A stretch of DNA of 64,000 nt from Paenibacillus allorhizosphaerae (GCF_910594985.1 NZ_CAJVCE010000002.1:186001-250000); one strand, 5' to 3'. Counted from the stretch's first letter, positions 17,084 to 26,038 are shown. Notes: a model not told the origin generated them from the sequence alone. Numbers and translations are program-made.

Positions 17084-18646
17084 ATGGCTGGTATGACGGG
17101 AACAAAACGATACATTATCGCAGCGGATATCGGGACGACGAGCACGAAGACGCTCGTCATCGACACCGTGGGCGGCCGGGTGCTCGGCTCGCACGCCGTC
17201 GAATATCCGCTGCATACGCCACGGCCCGATATGGCCGAGCAGGACCCGGATGAAATTTTCCAGGCGGTGCTGACGGCGATTCGCACCGTGATCGGCAAAG
17301 CGAGCATTTTGCCGAGCCAAGTGCTGGGCGTTTCGTTCAGCTCCGCGATGCACAGCGTTATCGCCATCGACCGCGATCTTCATCCGCTTACCCGATGCAT
17401 CACTTGGGCGGACAACCGAAGCGTAGGCTACGTCAAGACGCTGAAGGAGGAGCTGAACGGGCTGCAAATTTATCGCAACACGGGCACGCCGATCCACCCG
17501 ATGTCCCCGCTGCTCAAGCTGATGTGGTTCCGCGACAATCGTCCGGACCTGTTCGAGCAGGCGTACAAATTCATCGGGATCAAAGAATACGTATTCGCCA
17601 AGCTGTTCGGCAAGCTCGTCATCGACTATTCCATCGCGAGCGCGACGGGGTTGTTCAACCTGAAGCAGCTTGATTGGGACCAGCAGGCGCTCGAAACGTG
17701 CGGCGTACGGAGAGAGCAGCTGTCCGATCCGGTTTCGACCACGCACGTGCTGCAGGGCATCAACAGCGAATACCTGACCGCTATCGGGCTGCATGCGGAC
17801 ACCCCGTTCGTCGTCGGAGCATCGGACGGCGTGCTGGCGAATCTCGGTGTCGGCGCGATCGATACCGGTGTGTACGCAGTCACGATCGGTACGAGCGGTG
17901 CGGTACGCGGCGTCGTGCGCGAGCCGGTCACCGATCCGCAAGGTAGGCTGTTCTGCTACGCGCTGAACGAGGACTTCTGGGTCGTCGGCGGCGCGATCAA
18001 CAACGGCGGCATCATGTTCCGCTGGGTTCGCGATCAGCTCGCGACGCTGGAAGCGGAAGAAGGGCGCCGCCGCGGGATGGACCCTTACGATTACTTGACC
18101 GAGCTCGCTCAAGGCGTGGCGCCGGGTTCCGACGGCCTGATCTTCCTGCCGCTGCTCGCCGGAGAACGCGCCCCTTATTGGAACGCGAACGCACGCGGCG
18201 TATTTTTCGGCTTGTCACTGTACCACCAAAAGCAGCATATGATCCGTTCCGTTCTGGAAGGCGTCGTTTACCGCATTCACTCGGTCGTTACGGCGCTCGA
18301 AGAGCTCAGCGGACCGACCAAAGAAGTTCGCGCTTCCGGCGGCTTCGCCCGCTCGCCGTTCTGGCTGCAGATGATGTCCGATGTGCTCGGAACGACGGTT
18401 GCCGTACCGAACACGATCGAAAGCTCCGGACTCGGGGCGGCGCAGCTTGCGATGCTGGCGCTTGGAGAGATCAAAGATTTCAGTTCCGTTCACGATTGGA
18501 TGCAGGTGGAACAGTCGCTTCGGACGAATGAACACAATCATGAAACGTATATGCAGTTGACAAAAATTTATAATCGTGTGTACCATCAGTTGAAGGACGA
18601 GTTTGACGCAATCGCAGCCTTTCAGCAGTCGCACACTATCGTATAG
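17084..18646 (+). CDS. gntK: Gluconokinase (FGGY carbohydrate kinase)
   Basis: FGGY-family sugar kinase of 520 aa. The phosphate-1 loop is IIAADIGTTSTKTLVID (11-27), the middle part includes TWADNRS, and the C-terminal half carries GASDGVLANLGVG, TIGTSGAVR and FLPLLAGERAPYWN. Length and motifs match the GntK type that phosphorylates D-gluconate at O6; the call is strengthened by the 6-phosphogluconate dehydrogenase two genes later. It starts one base after the LarA-like gene, so the enzymes are co-expressed. A related sugar-acid or pentitol kinase is the alternative. Confidence 0.85.
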   Translation: MAGMTGTKRYIIAADIGTTSTKTLVIDTVGGRVLGSHAVEYPLHTPRPDMAEQDPDEIFQAVLTAIRTVIGKASILPSQVLGVSFSSAMHSVIAIDRDLHPLTRCITWADNRSVGYVKTLKEELNGLQIYRNTGTPIHPMSPLLKLMWFRDNRPDLFEQAYKFIGIKEYVFAKLFGKLVIDYSIASATGLFNLKQLDWDQQALETCGVRREQLSDPVSTTHVLQGINSEYLTAIGLHADTPFVVGASDGVLANLGVGAIDTGVYAVTIGTSGAVRGVVREPVTDPQGRLFCYALNEDFWVVGGAINNGGIMFRWVRDQLATLEAEEGRRRGMDPYDYLTELAQGVAPGSDGLIFLPLLAGERAPYWNANARGVFFGLSLYHQKQHMIRSVLEGVVYRIHSVVTALEELSGPTKEVRASGGFARSPFWLQMMSDVLGTTVAVPNTIESSGLGAAQLAMLALGEIKDFSSVHDWMQVEQSLRTNEHNHETYMQLTKIYNRVYHQLKDEFDAIAAFQQSHTIV

Positions 18647-18659
18647 GGGGATGCACTTC

Positions 18660-19433
18660 ATGGCTATGAATTTGTTCGATTTAACGGGAAAAACCGCTGT
18701 CATTATCGGTGGGAACAGTACGCTCGGCGGGGCAATGGCGGTTGCGCTCGGCGGGCATGGGGCCGATGTGGCGGTCGTAGGCCGCAATGAAGAGAAGTCG
18801 GAAGCGGTCGTGAAACGGATTCAAGAAGTAGGCGGCAAAGCGAAGAGCTTCTCGGCTGACGCGACAAGCGCGGACGATCTGCAGCGTGTGCTGACTGATG
18901 TGCTGGCGTGGACAGGCCGCTGCGATGTGCTGATGAACTGTCCGGGGAAAAATAGCGCGACGCCTTTCTTCGAAATTACGATGGAAGAATGGGATTCCAT
19001 CATGGAAGTCAATTTGAAGAGCGTAGTGCTAGCGTGCCAAGTATTTGGGAAACATATGGTGGAGAAAGGCGAGGGGGGAAGCATCATCAACATTTCCTCC
19101 GTATCGTCGGAACCGCCGCTTTCCCGCGTATTTACGTACTCCGCCTCCAAAGCGGCGGTCAACAACGTGACGAAGTTCCTTGCGCGTGAGTTTGCTCCTG
19201 CGCGGGTACGCGTCAATGCGATCATTCCGGGCTTTTTCCCGGCGGAGCAAAACCGCAAGATCCTATCTCCCGAACGCGTTCAATCGATTTTGGGCCATAC
19301 GCCGATGAACCGTTTCGGAGAAGCGGAAGAGCTTCAAGGCGCTGCCGTTTATTTGGCTTCGGACAAGGCTTCGAGCTTTGTAACGGGCTCGCTGCTGCGG
19401 GTTGACGGCGGTTACGGAGCAATGACGATTTAA
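18660..19433 (+). CDS. SDR oxidoreductase, D-mannonate oxidoreductase/gluconate dehydrogenase-like
   Basis: SDR of 257 aa with YSASK (Y160, K164) and INISS (144-147). The glycine motif is altered to GGNSTLGG (17-24), and the usual NNAG is NCPG (93-96). The segment NAIIPGFFPAEQNRKIL resembles SDR-type D-mannonate oxidoreductases (YjmF/UxuB of Bacillus), which interconvert D-fructuronate and D-mannonate; gluconate 5-dehydrogenases are close relatives. ATG 18660 is preferred over 18651, which abuts the GGGGG. It is co-transcribed with gntK (13-nt gap). This reaction would feed mannonate to the LarA-like enzyme. Confidence 0.8.
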   Translation: MAMNLFDLTGKTAVIIGGNSTLGGAMAVALGGHGADVAVVGRNEEKSEAVVKRIQEVGGKAKSFSADATSADDLQRVLTDVLAWTGRCDVLMNCPGKNSATPFFEITMEEWDSIMEVNLKSVVLACQVFGKHMVEKGEGGSIINISSVSSEPPLSRVFTYSASKAAVNNVTKFLAREFAPARVRVNAIIPGFFPAEQNRKILSPERVQSILGHTPMNRFGEAEELQGAAVYLASDKASSFVTGSLLRVDGGYGAMTI

Positions 19434-19635
19434 CGAATAGGAGCGGAGCAAGCTTCGGCGGCGAAGCGATAGCAAGGGTGCGTTGCGACGAGGACTGCAG
19501 ACCGGATTCGACGGATTTGGCCTCATGCATACATTACGGTCTCGCGGTTCGGTTGCTGCGCCGGAGCTTGACGCAAAGCCGCAAACGCTCAAAGGAATTC
19601 ATACGGCAAATAAAGATGAGAGGAAGAGAACCATT

Positions 19636-21048
19636 ATGGCAAAACAGCAAGTAGGCGTGATCGGACTCGCAGTCATGGGTAAAAACCTGGCGCTGAATAT
19701 CGAAAGCAGAGGCTTCACCGTATCCGTTTTTAACCGTTCGCGCGAAAAAACGGACGTGCTGCTGTCCGAAGCAAAAGGCAAAAATTTGACAGGTACATAT
19801 ACGATTGAGGAATTCGTGGCATCGCTCGAGACGCCGCGCAAAATTTTGATCATGGTGCAAGCGGGACAACCGACGGACGATACGATCAACCAGCTTCTTC
19901 CGCATTTGGATAAAGGCGATATCATCATTGACGGCGGCAACGCATTCTTCCCGGACACGCAGCGCCGCAACAAAGAACTGGAAGCGCACGGCCTCCGTTT
20001 CATCGGGACTGGCGTATCCGGCGGCGAAGAAGGAGCGCTCAAAGGACCTTCCATCATGCCTGGCGGACAAAAGGACGCTTATGAGCTCGTAGCGCCGATC
20101 TTGACGGCCATTTCGGCGAAAGTAAACGGCGACCCTTGCTGCACGTATATCGGACCGGACGGCGCCGGCCATTACGTGAAAATGGTGCACAACGGCATCG
20201 AATACGGAGACATGCAGCTTATTTGCGAAGCTTACCAGCTGCTTAAGGACGTGCTTGGACTAAGCACCGAGGAGCTTCATGAAATTTTCTCCGAGTGGAA
20301 TAAAGGCGAGCTGGACAGCTACCTGATTGAAATCACGACCGACATCTTCACGAAGTACGATCCGGAGACAGGCAAGCCGATGGTGGACGTCATTCTGGAC
20401 TCCGCCGGCCAAAAAGGCACGGGCAAATGGACGTCGCAAAGCGCGCTTGACCTCGGCGTGCCGCTGTCGATCATTACCGAGTCGGTATTCTCCCGCTTCA
20501 TCTCCGCAATGAAGGAAGAAAGAGTGGCCGCAAGCAAAGTGTTGAACGGACCGAAGCAAGCGGCGTTCGACGGCGACCGGACCGCATTCATCGAAGCGGT
20601 TCGCCAAGCGCTGTACGCGAGCAAAATTTGCTCCTATGCGCAAGGCTTCGCGCAAATGCGCGCCGCAAGCGAAGAATATAACTGGGATTTGCAATATGGC
20701 AACATCGCGATGATTTTCCGCGGCGGCTGCATCATTCGCGCCCGGTTCCTGCAAAACATCAAGGATGCGTACGACCGCAAACCGGAATTGAAAAACCTGC
20801 TGCTTGACGAATATTTCAAGAACGTCGTGGAGAACTATCAGGATGCATGGAGAACCGTCATTGCGACTGCCGTAACGCGCGGCGTGCCCGTACCGGCGTT
20901 CGCTTCCGCTTTGGCATACTACGACAGCTACCGTACAGAGCGTTTGCCGGCCAACCTGCTTCAGGCGCAGCGCGATTATTTCGGAGCGCATACGTTCAAG
21001 CGCGTAGACAAGGAAGGCACATTCCACTTCCAGTGGATGAACGATTAA
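19636..21048 (+). CDS. gndA: 6-phosphogluconate dehydrogenase, decarboxylating
   Basis: Full-length (470 aa) oxidative pentose-phosphate enzyme. The Rossmann start is [19 protein letters not shown], with [13 protein letters not shown], the [19 protein letters not shown] substrate loop and [14 protein letters not shown] (catalytic Lys/Asn). It converts 6-phosphogluconate to ribulose-5-phosphate. ATG 19636 has GAGAGGAAGAGAA ahead. About 200 nt separate it from the SDR, with no clear terminator, so it may belong to the same operon or have its own promoter. It provides the exit of the proposed mannonate/gluconate route. Confidence 0.95.
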   Translation: MAKQQVGVIGLAVMGKNLALNIESRGFTVSVFNRSREKTDVLLSEAKGKNLTGTYTIEEFVASLETPRKILIMVQAGQPTDDTINQLLPHLDKGDIIIDGGNAFFPDTQRRNKELEAHGLRFIGTGVSGGEEGALKGPSIMPGGQKDAYELVAPILTAISAKVNGDPCCTYIGPDGAGHYVKMVHNGIEYGDMQLICEAYQLLKDVLGLSTEELHEIFSEWNKGELDSYLIEITTDIFTKYDPETGKPMVDVILDSAGQKGTGKWTSQSALDLGVPLSIITESVFSRFISAMKEERVAASKVLNGPKQAAFDGDRTAFIEAVRQALYASKICSYAQGFAQMRAASEEYNWDLQYGNIAMIFRGGCIIRARFLQNIKDAYDRKPELKNLLLDEYFKNVVENYQDAWRTVIATAVTRGVPVPAFASALAYYDSYRTERLPANLLQAQRDYFGAHTFKRVDKEGTFHFQWMND

Positions 21049-21386
21049 TTGTTTTTTTTGGCTGAGCCGGGGGAACGGTGAGAGTGAAGGCCGTAAGCGG
21101 CTTCGTACACCCAGTCTTTCAGCCGGTCGGCTTCTTGATCGAATCCGTTTCGGCGTTGAATCAGCATTAAAGAAATGTCGGCAAAATAACGAAAATTTTG
21201 CATCAAGCGTGGCTGGGGCAGATCCATTAACTTCGGATCTTCCTCAGTCACCTTTTTTTTAATATATTCCAGAGCCCATACGATATCATCTCTGCACAGC
21301 GGGTGATTCGGATTCAGAATTTGCTCGAGTCTGGCTTCGGCCGGATGCGGAACGTTCGGTTGGGAACGGGACATGGCGCTAGACAT
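21045..21386 (-). CDS. Small hypothetical protein
   Basis: Helical soluble protein of 113 aa, not recognised. The first 20 residues are polar and likely disordered ([18 protein letters not shown]), and the rest looks alpha-helical ([36 protein letters not shown]). ATG 21386 has AAAGGAG 8 nt upstream on the minus strand, so the longer frame beginning at 21404 contains the RBS and is rejected. It is convergent with gndA: the two stops overlap by 4 nt. Confidence 0.75.
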   Translation of the reverse strand: MSSAMSRSQPNVPHPAEARLEQILNPNHPLCRDDIVWALEYIKKKVTEEDPKLMDLPQPRLMQNFRYFADISLMLIQRRNGFDQEADRLKDWVYEAAYGLHSHRSPGSAKKNN

Positions 21387-21596
21387 ATAGAGATCTCCTT
21401 TCATAGAAAAAATAAACTATAGTAACATCATGACTGTTCACGTTGGAAATTATTCACATCCATCTTATGATTTGGACAAAGTTTCTATTCACACTCGGGA
21501 AGCTGTGTTATGATAAAGGGTAAGTTTGTAAATGTTACGCCCGGAAATAGGATAAGCGCATGGATCGACAAATGCGCAAAGTAAGAGGTGATTTTG

Positions 21597-22112
21597 TTGA
21601 ATGGCGGAAATGTCGTGCTCATTGGACCGATGGGTACGGGGAAATCGACGGTAGGCAAAGCGCTAGCCGAAAAACTCGGATGGACGTTTGTCGATACGGA
21701 TGCGGTCATCGAAGAGAAGGCGGGAACCACGATCGGCGCCATCTTCGCGGAACAGGGCGAGCCGGCGTTCCGTAAAATGGAGAGCGAGACGATTGCGTCG
21801 GTGCTTCAGGGGGAAACCCGGATTGTTTCAACCGGCGGCGGCGCCGTATTGGCGGAGCAAAATCGGAAGGCGATGAAAACGAGCGGGTTCGTAATCGCAC
21901 TGCGTGCAACGGAGGAGACGATTATCATGCGAGTCGGCAACGACGAGAACCGCCCGCTGCTGCAAGGTAACGCTGCGGAACGGGTACGCCGTATTTTGGA
22001 GGAACGCAAGCATGCTTACGACTTTGCCGACTTTACCATCGATACTACAGATAAACCGGTTGAAGTCATAGTAGATTTGATCGTGAGCCGGCTGCCGAGA
22101 GGAGAAGCTTAA
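21597..22112 (+). CDS. aroK: Shikimate kinase
   Basis: Shikimate kinase of 171 aa; it makes shikimate-3-phosphate for aromatic amino acid synthesis. P-loop GPMGTGKST (10-18), DTD (33-35, the D-x-D for shikimate), FRKMESE, STGGGAV and the lid NDENRPLL are present. The start is TTG 21597, 6 nt after AAGAGGTG; a GTG at 21588 falls inside that RBS. AroA lies 0.5 kb downstream, separated by a minus-strand rhodanese gene. Confidence 0.93.
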   Translation: MNGGNVVLIGPMGTGKSTVGKALAEKLGWTFVDTDAVIEEKAGTTIGAIFAEQGEPAFRKMESETIASVLQGETRIVSTGGGAVLAEQNRKAMKTSGFVIALRATEETIIMRVGNDENRPLLQGNAAERVRRILEERKHAYDFADFTIDTTDKPVEVIVDLIVSRLPRGEA

Positions 22113-22121
22113 AGCTTCTCC
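22101..22121. terminator. Hairpin holding the overlapping stop codons of aroK and the rhodanese gene
   Basis: GGAGAAGCTT-A-AAGCTTCTCC: perfect 10-bp arms with a single central base. The aroK TAA (22110-22112) and the opposite-strand TAA (22109-22111) overlap at its centre. There is no T-tract on either side, so terminator function is uncertain. Confidence 0.4.
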
Positions 22122-22402
22122 CACTCCAGCATGCCGCCGGTCATGTTTTTGAGACCGGACAAGCCTTGCGCGGTTAAATATTCATAAGCACGGCCGCTTC
22201 GGTTGCCGCTGCGGCAAACCAGAATCGTTTCCCCGTTTTGCGGGATGTCGGCCAGCCGTTCGGGAAGCTGCATGAGCGGAATGTGGATTGCGCCGGGAAT
22301 CATGCCAAACGCAACTTCTTCGTCTTCCCTTACATCGATAATATCGGGCTTCTCGCCGTTAGTGAGTCTTTGCTTCAATTCTTCGGGCATAATCGAGTGC
22401 AT
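22109..22402 (-). CDS. Rhodanese-like domain protein
   Basis: Single-domain rhodanese of 97 aa. Catalytic Cys lies in LVCRSGNRSGRAYEYL, with DVREDEEVAFGMIPGAIHIP in the N-terminal half and NMTGGMLEW at the end. It probably carries persulfide sulfur in the cytoplasm. The start is placed at ATG 22402 (MHSIMPEELKQ), downstream of AAAGGAGG; the frame extends 13 codons upstream through that RBS. It is convergent with aroK. Confidence 0.9.
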   Translation of the reverse strand: MHSIMPEELKQRLTNGEKPDIIDVREDEEVAFGMIPGAIHIPLMQLPERLADIPQNGETILVCRSGNRSGRAYEYLTAQGLSGLKNMTGGMLEWEKL

Positions 22403-22598
22403 GCGGGTAAAAGGCCTCCTTTTGTACCTTAAATCGGTCATTTATTCATCATATGAAGTATCGGGCGGTCTGTCAAACGACCTCAATCCGGGTCCGGGGT
22501 CGACGTCAAATCGATAACGAAAAAGAAAGAGGAAACCCGTTCCCGTTGTCGAATAAGGTTGCAATAACGTTCTAACACATAAGGAGAGATACATAGTC

Positions 22599-23894
22599 AT
22601 GAAAGCAGTAGTGAAGCCTACGGGCCGCTTGGAAGGCACCATCAACGCATTATCCTCGAAAAACTACACGACGCGCTACCTGCTGATCGGAGCGCTTGCC
22701 GATGGAACAAGCACCGTGTACTATCCCGCGCACAGCGAAGACAGCGATGCGATGCGGCGCTGCATCCGTGATTTGGGCGCCGACGTGCAGGAAGACGATA
22801 CGAAGATGACGATTCGCGGCTTCGGCAAACATCCGAAGCATGTGAAAGAGCTCAACGTCGGCAACGCCGGAGCCGTGCTTCGCTTCCTTATGTCGACCGC
22901 GGCATTTTGTCCCGAAGTGACGTTTATTAACGCATATCCGAATTCGCTCGGCAAAAGACCGCATGACGATTTGATCGATTCGCTGCAGCAAATGGGCGTT
23001 CAAGTCGAGCATAACGAAGGGAAGCTGCCGATTACGATTCGCGGAGGTCATCCGCGCGGCGGCAAAATCACGGTATCGGGCAACGTCTCCTCGCAATTTT
23101 TAAGCTCACTGCTGTTCATGACGCCTCTGCTGGAAGAGGATACGGAAATTACCGTGCTGCACGATCTCAAATCGAAAGTCATTGTCGGGCAAACGCTCGA
23201 AGTAATCGCTCAAGCCGGGATTACGATTGAGGCGTCGGACGATTTGATGTACTACAAAATTCCGGGCAAACAAAAGTACGCGCCTCAGGAGTATGTGGTT
23301 CAAGGCGATTATCCGGGTTCGGCAGCGATTCTGGCTGCGGCGGCGGTGACGAATTCCGACGTGAAGGTGCTCCGTCTGGCTGAGAACAGCAAACAAGGAG
23401 AGCGGGCCGTTGTCGATGTGCTCCGCGCCATGGGCGTCAATTTGACGCATGAGAACGACGTTGTGCATGTGCTCGGCAATCAAACGCTGAAGGCGGGCGA
23501 GTTCGACGGGGATCATTTTACCGACGGCGTACTCGCGATGGTAGCCGCTGCCGTATTTGCCGAAGGGACCTCCCGCTTCTATAATGTGGAAAATTTGCGT
23601 TATAAAGAGTGCGACCGCATAACCGACTTCGTAACGGAGCTTCGCAAAGCGGGGGCGGACGTCGAGGAAAGACAAAGCGAAATTATCATTCGCGGCCGTC
23701 CCCAAGGCGTCGCCGGAGGCGTCGAAATCAACGCGCATTACGACCACCGCGTCATTATGGCGCTCACGATCGTCGGTCTCCGTTCGGAGCAGGGGCTCAT
23801 TATTAACGATGCGCATCATGTCGCTAAATCGTACCCCCAATATTTTGACCATTTGCTGTCACTTGGGGCGCAAATTGAATTGGTAAAGGAATAG
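22599..23894 (+). CDS. aroA: 3-phosphoshikimate 1-carboxyvinyltransferase (EPSP synthase), divergent
   Basis: Enolpyruvyl transferase of 431 aa, probably acting after aroK in the shikimate pathway. Family landmarks are present in altered form: SSKNYTTR (K21, R26), GNAGAVLRF (88-96), SGNVSSQFLSSLL, LRYKECDRI, AHYDHRVIMAL and KSYPQYFD. In the E. coli enzyme the second motif is GNAGTAMRP, so T97 is Ala and P101 is Phe here. AAGGAGAGA precedes ATG 22599. A UDP-GlcNAc enolpyruvyl transferase is unlikely: its catalytic-loop Cys is not seen. Confidence 0.85.
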   Translation: MKAVVKPTGRLEGTINALSSKNYTTRYLLIGALADGTSTVYYPAHSEDSDAMRRCIRDLGADVQEDDTKMTIRGFGKHPKHVKELNVGNAGAVLRFLMSTAAFCPEVTFINAYPNSLGKRPHDDLIDSLQQMGVQVEHNEGKLPITIRGGHPRGGKITVSGNVSSQFLSSLLFMTPLLEEDTEITVLHDLKSKVIVGQTLEVIAQAGITIEASDDLMYYKIPGKQKYAPQEYVVQGDYPGSAAILAAAAVTNSDVKVLRLAENSKQGERAVVDVLRAMGVNLTHENDVVHVLGNQTLKAGEFDGDHFTDGVLAMVAAAVFAEGTSRFYNVENLRYKECDRITDFVTELRKAGADVEERQSEIIIRGRPQGVAGGVEINAHYDHRVIMALTIVGLRSEQGLIINDAHHVAKSYPQYFDHLLSLGAQIELVKE

Positions 23895-23933
23895 ACTTCG
23901 TCGTAGAAATGCTATGAGGACGGTGAAAACGCC

Positions 23934-24770
23934 GTGACCGTTTTATGGAAAGGCATTCAAGTCGCGTTCGGTTACTTGCTCATCGCCGGGCTGCTGTTTG
24001 CAAGCACCGTATTCGGCGTGCTGCTTTACGGTAAAATAACGGGACGGGAATGGTTTCGCGAAAACGAAATGGTCGCTTATGCCGAGAATAACGAGGCGTC
24101 TGCCACTGTCGACGCTGTAACATCTTCGGCGCGCGTTGCGCAGGCACCCGCCCTGAAAGAGCTGCCGAAAAAGGCGATGCTGGAAGCGCCGCTCGTTTTT
24201 CAGAAGCCGGAGCTGCCTTCCGGCTGCGAGCTGACGAGCCTTACGATGCTGCTGCAATATTACGGCGTCAACAAATCGAAGATGGAACTTCTTCCCGAGA
24301 TGAAGCGGGATTCGACTCCGATCCGCTACAATAAGGACGGGACGATCGCTTATTGGGGCAATCCGAACATCGGGTTCGTCGGCGAGATTACGGGTAGTGC
24401 CAAAGGCTTTGGCATTTATCATGCCGCACTGTTCGATCTGCTGAAGGAGTATGTCCCCTCGGCTGTCGATTTGACTCGCGAGCCGTTCTCGAAGCTTGAG
24501 CGTCAAGTATCGGAAGGCTTCCCTGTCGTCGCGTGGACCACGATCGATTACCAAGTTCCGGAGAAATGGATGACGTGGGACACGGACCTCGGTCCGATTC
24601 AAACTACGTTTATGGAGCACGCGGTACTGATTGTCGGCTATGACGAACAAAGTGTCTACGTCAACGACCCGCTGACCGGTAAGCGGAAGATCGAGAAATC
24701 CCGGTTCATTGCCACTTGGGAAGCGATGGGAAGACAGGCGTTAAGCTACACGGAGGCGGCCAAATCATAA
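23934..24770 (+). CDS. Membrane-anchored C39-like peptidase domain protein
   Basis: Protein of 278 aa with one N-terminal TM (about 10-32, FGYLLIAGLLFASTVFGVLLYG), a linker of about 45 aa, then a C39-like papain-fold domain. It has the catalytic Cys in LPSGCELTSLTMLLQYYG, a His in MEHAVLIVGYD and Asn/Asp in YVNDPLTGKR. Such proteins face outside the membrane and may cleave peptides; standalone C39-like domains in Bacillales are largely uncharacterised. The start is GTG 23934. It is followed 14 nt later by the CoA-binding gene. Confidence 0.8.
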   Translation: MTVLWKGIQVAFGYLLIAGLLFASTVFGVLLYGKITGREWFRENEMVAYAENNEASATVDAVTSSARVAQAPALKELPKKAMLEAPLVFQKPELPSGCELTSLTMLLQYYGVNKSKMELLPEMKRDSTPIRYNKDGTIAYWGNPNIGFVGEITGSAKGFGIYHAALFDLLKEYVPSAVDLTREPFSKLERQVSEGFPVVAWTTIDYQVPEKWMTWDTDLGPIQTTFMEHAVLIVGYDEQSVYVNDPLTGKRKIEKSRFIATWEAMGRQALSYTEAAKS

Positions 24771-24784
24771 AGGAGGTTATATGT

Positions 24785-25213
24785 ATGCCATTTGAAAACC
24801 CTTCGAGAGACGAAATCCGGAATATTTTGAAAAGTGCGGCGACCGTGGCGGTCGTCGGACTTTCCGATAAACCGGATCGTACGTCCTACATGGTATCGGA
24901 AGCGATGCAAAAGAAAGGGTACCGGATCATCCCGGTCAATCCAATGGTAACGGGAACGATTCTGGGCGAAACGTGCTATGCGTCGCTCAGCGATATTCCG
25001 GAACCGGTCGATATTGTCAATGTGTTTCGCCGCAGCGATCAAGTCTTGCCGGTGGCCGAGGAAGCGGTGAAAATCAAAGCGAAAGTATTTTGGCTGCAGC
25101 TAGGCATTTATAATGAAGAGGCGGCCGAGATCGCAAAAGCGGGCGGGCTTGAAGTCATTATGGACCGCTGCATCAAAGTGGAAGACTCGATCTTATTGCC
25201 TGGAGGAAAGTAA
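24785..25213 (+). CDS. CoA-binding domain protein (YccU-like)
   Basis: Protein of 142 aa consisting of one Rossmann CoA_binding domain (TVAVVGLSDKPDRTSYMVSEAM, GYRIIPVNP, VDIVNVFRRSDQVLPVAEEAV, KVFWLQLGIYNEEAAEIA). It is the standalone form found widely in bacteria, with no ligase domains. AAAGGAGG lies ahead of ATG 24785. Its stop overlaps the thiE start (TAATG), so expression is coupled, although a shared pathway is not established. Confidence 0.88.
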   Translation: MPFENPSRDEIRNILKSAATVAVVGLSDKPDRTSYMVSEAMQKKGYRIIPVNPMVTGTILGETCYASLSDIPEPVDIVNVFRRSDQVLPVAEEAVKIKAKVFWLQLGIYNEEAAEIAKAGGLEVIMDRCIKVEDSILLPGGK

Positions 25214-25860
25214 TGTTCAAGGATCAGCTGCGTGACCTTTTGCCGCTTTATTTGGTTACCGATCTTGCGGAATATGAAGGGAAATCCGCTCTGCATACTG
25301 TTCGCGAAGCGCTGCGCGGCGGCGTGACCATGGTGCAGTTGAGAGAGAAGAAAGCCCAGCTTCGCGATACGCTCAAAGCAGGCGCCGCCCTTCGGGAATT
25401 GTGCCGAGAGTACGGCGTTCCGTTTATCGTCAATGACCGAGTCGATGTAGCTATGCTGCTTGAAGCGGACGGCGTACATGTCGGGCAGGACGACTTGCCG
25501 GCCCGGGAAGCCCGCAAGCTGCTCGGTGACGACAAAATCATCGGCGTATCCGCCGGGACGATGGAAGAGGCGGAATGGGCGATGGAACAAGGCGCCGATT
25601 ATTTGGGGGTAGGGGCTGTATACGCTACCTTAACCAAAGGAGACGCAGGCGCGCCGATCGGTACGGGGCTGATTGCGCAAATAAAAGACCGTTGGCCGCA
25701 TGTTTGCATGGTCGGGATCGGAGGCATACAACCGCACAACAGCTATGAGGTTATAGCGGCGGGCGCCGACGGCGTAGCGGTCGTATCCGCTATCACGCGG
25801 CAGGCGGACCCGAAGCAAGCCGCCGAAACGCTGCTACGGCATATGAAGGGAATAACATAG
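25213..25860 (+). CDS. thiE: Thiamine-phosphate synthase
   Basis: TIM-barrel enzyme of 215 aa that joins HMP-PP and THZ-P to give thiamine phosphate. Diagnostic stretches are MVQLREKKAQLRD, FIVNDRVDVAMLLEADGVHVGQDDLP, GADYLGVGAVYATLTKGDAG and GIGGIQPHNSYEVIAAGADGVAVVSAI. It stands alone here: no thiC, thiD or thiM neighbours and no TPP riboswitch was seen upstream. Confidence 0.95.
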   Translation: MFKDQLRDLLPLYLVTDLAEYEGKSALHTVREALRGGVTMVQLREKKAQLRDTLKAGAALRELCREYGVPFIVNDRVDVAMLLEADGVHVGQDDLPAREARKLLGDDKIIGVSAGTMEEAEWAMEQGADYLGVGAVYATLTKGDAGAPIGTGLIAQIKDRWPHVCMVGIGGIQPHNSYEVIAAGADGVAVVSAITRQADPKQAAETLLRHMKGIT

Positions 25861-25925
25861 GCCGCATACCGGCCCAAGTTTTCCGATCTGCTCCGTTCGA
25901 AAAGTTATTGATTGTATTGTTATAA

Positions 25926-26036
25926 AATAAATCCTCCTTGAAGACAATAAGAAAGGCTTCTGGAAAGGATCGGACCTTGCATAAAACATGGACCGTGAAC
26001 CGGAAGACTTCTCTAATACCTCGAGGAGGATTTATT
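25926..26036 (+). promoter_or_regulatory. Distant inverted repeat whose right arm contains the RBS of the repeat protein
   Basis: AATAAATCCTCCT (25926-25938) is the exact complement of AGGAGGATTTATT (26024-26036), a 13-bp match plus a flanking G-U. The right arm holds the Shine-Dalgarno AGGAGG three bases before ATG 26039's upstream spacer ends. If both arms are in the mRNA, the RBS would be hidden in a stem closing an 85-nt loop. A TATAAA at 25921-25926 could place the transcription start inside or after the left arm. Confidence 0.5.
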
Positions 26037-26038
26037 AC

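Noticed and set aside
15823-17367. 514-codon minus-strand open frame opposite the LarA-like gene
   Set aside because: Spans two real genes antisense, with no start signal and no family resemblance.
25861-26038. TPP riboswitch associated with thiE
   Set aside because: This interval is downstream of thiE and contains no CUGAGA-type core; none was seen upstream of the thiE operon either.
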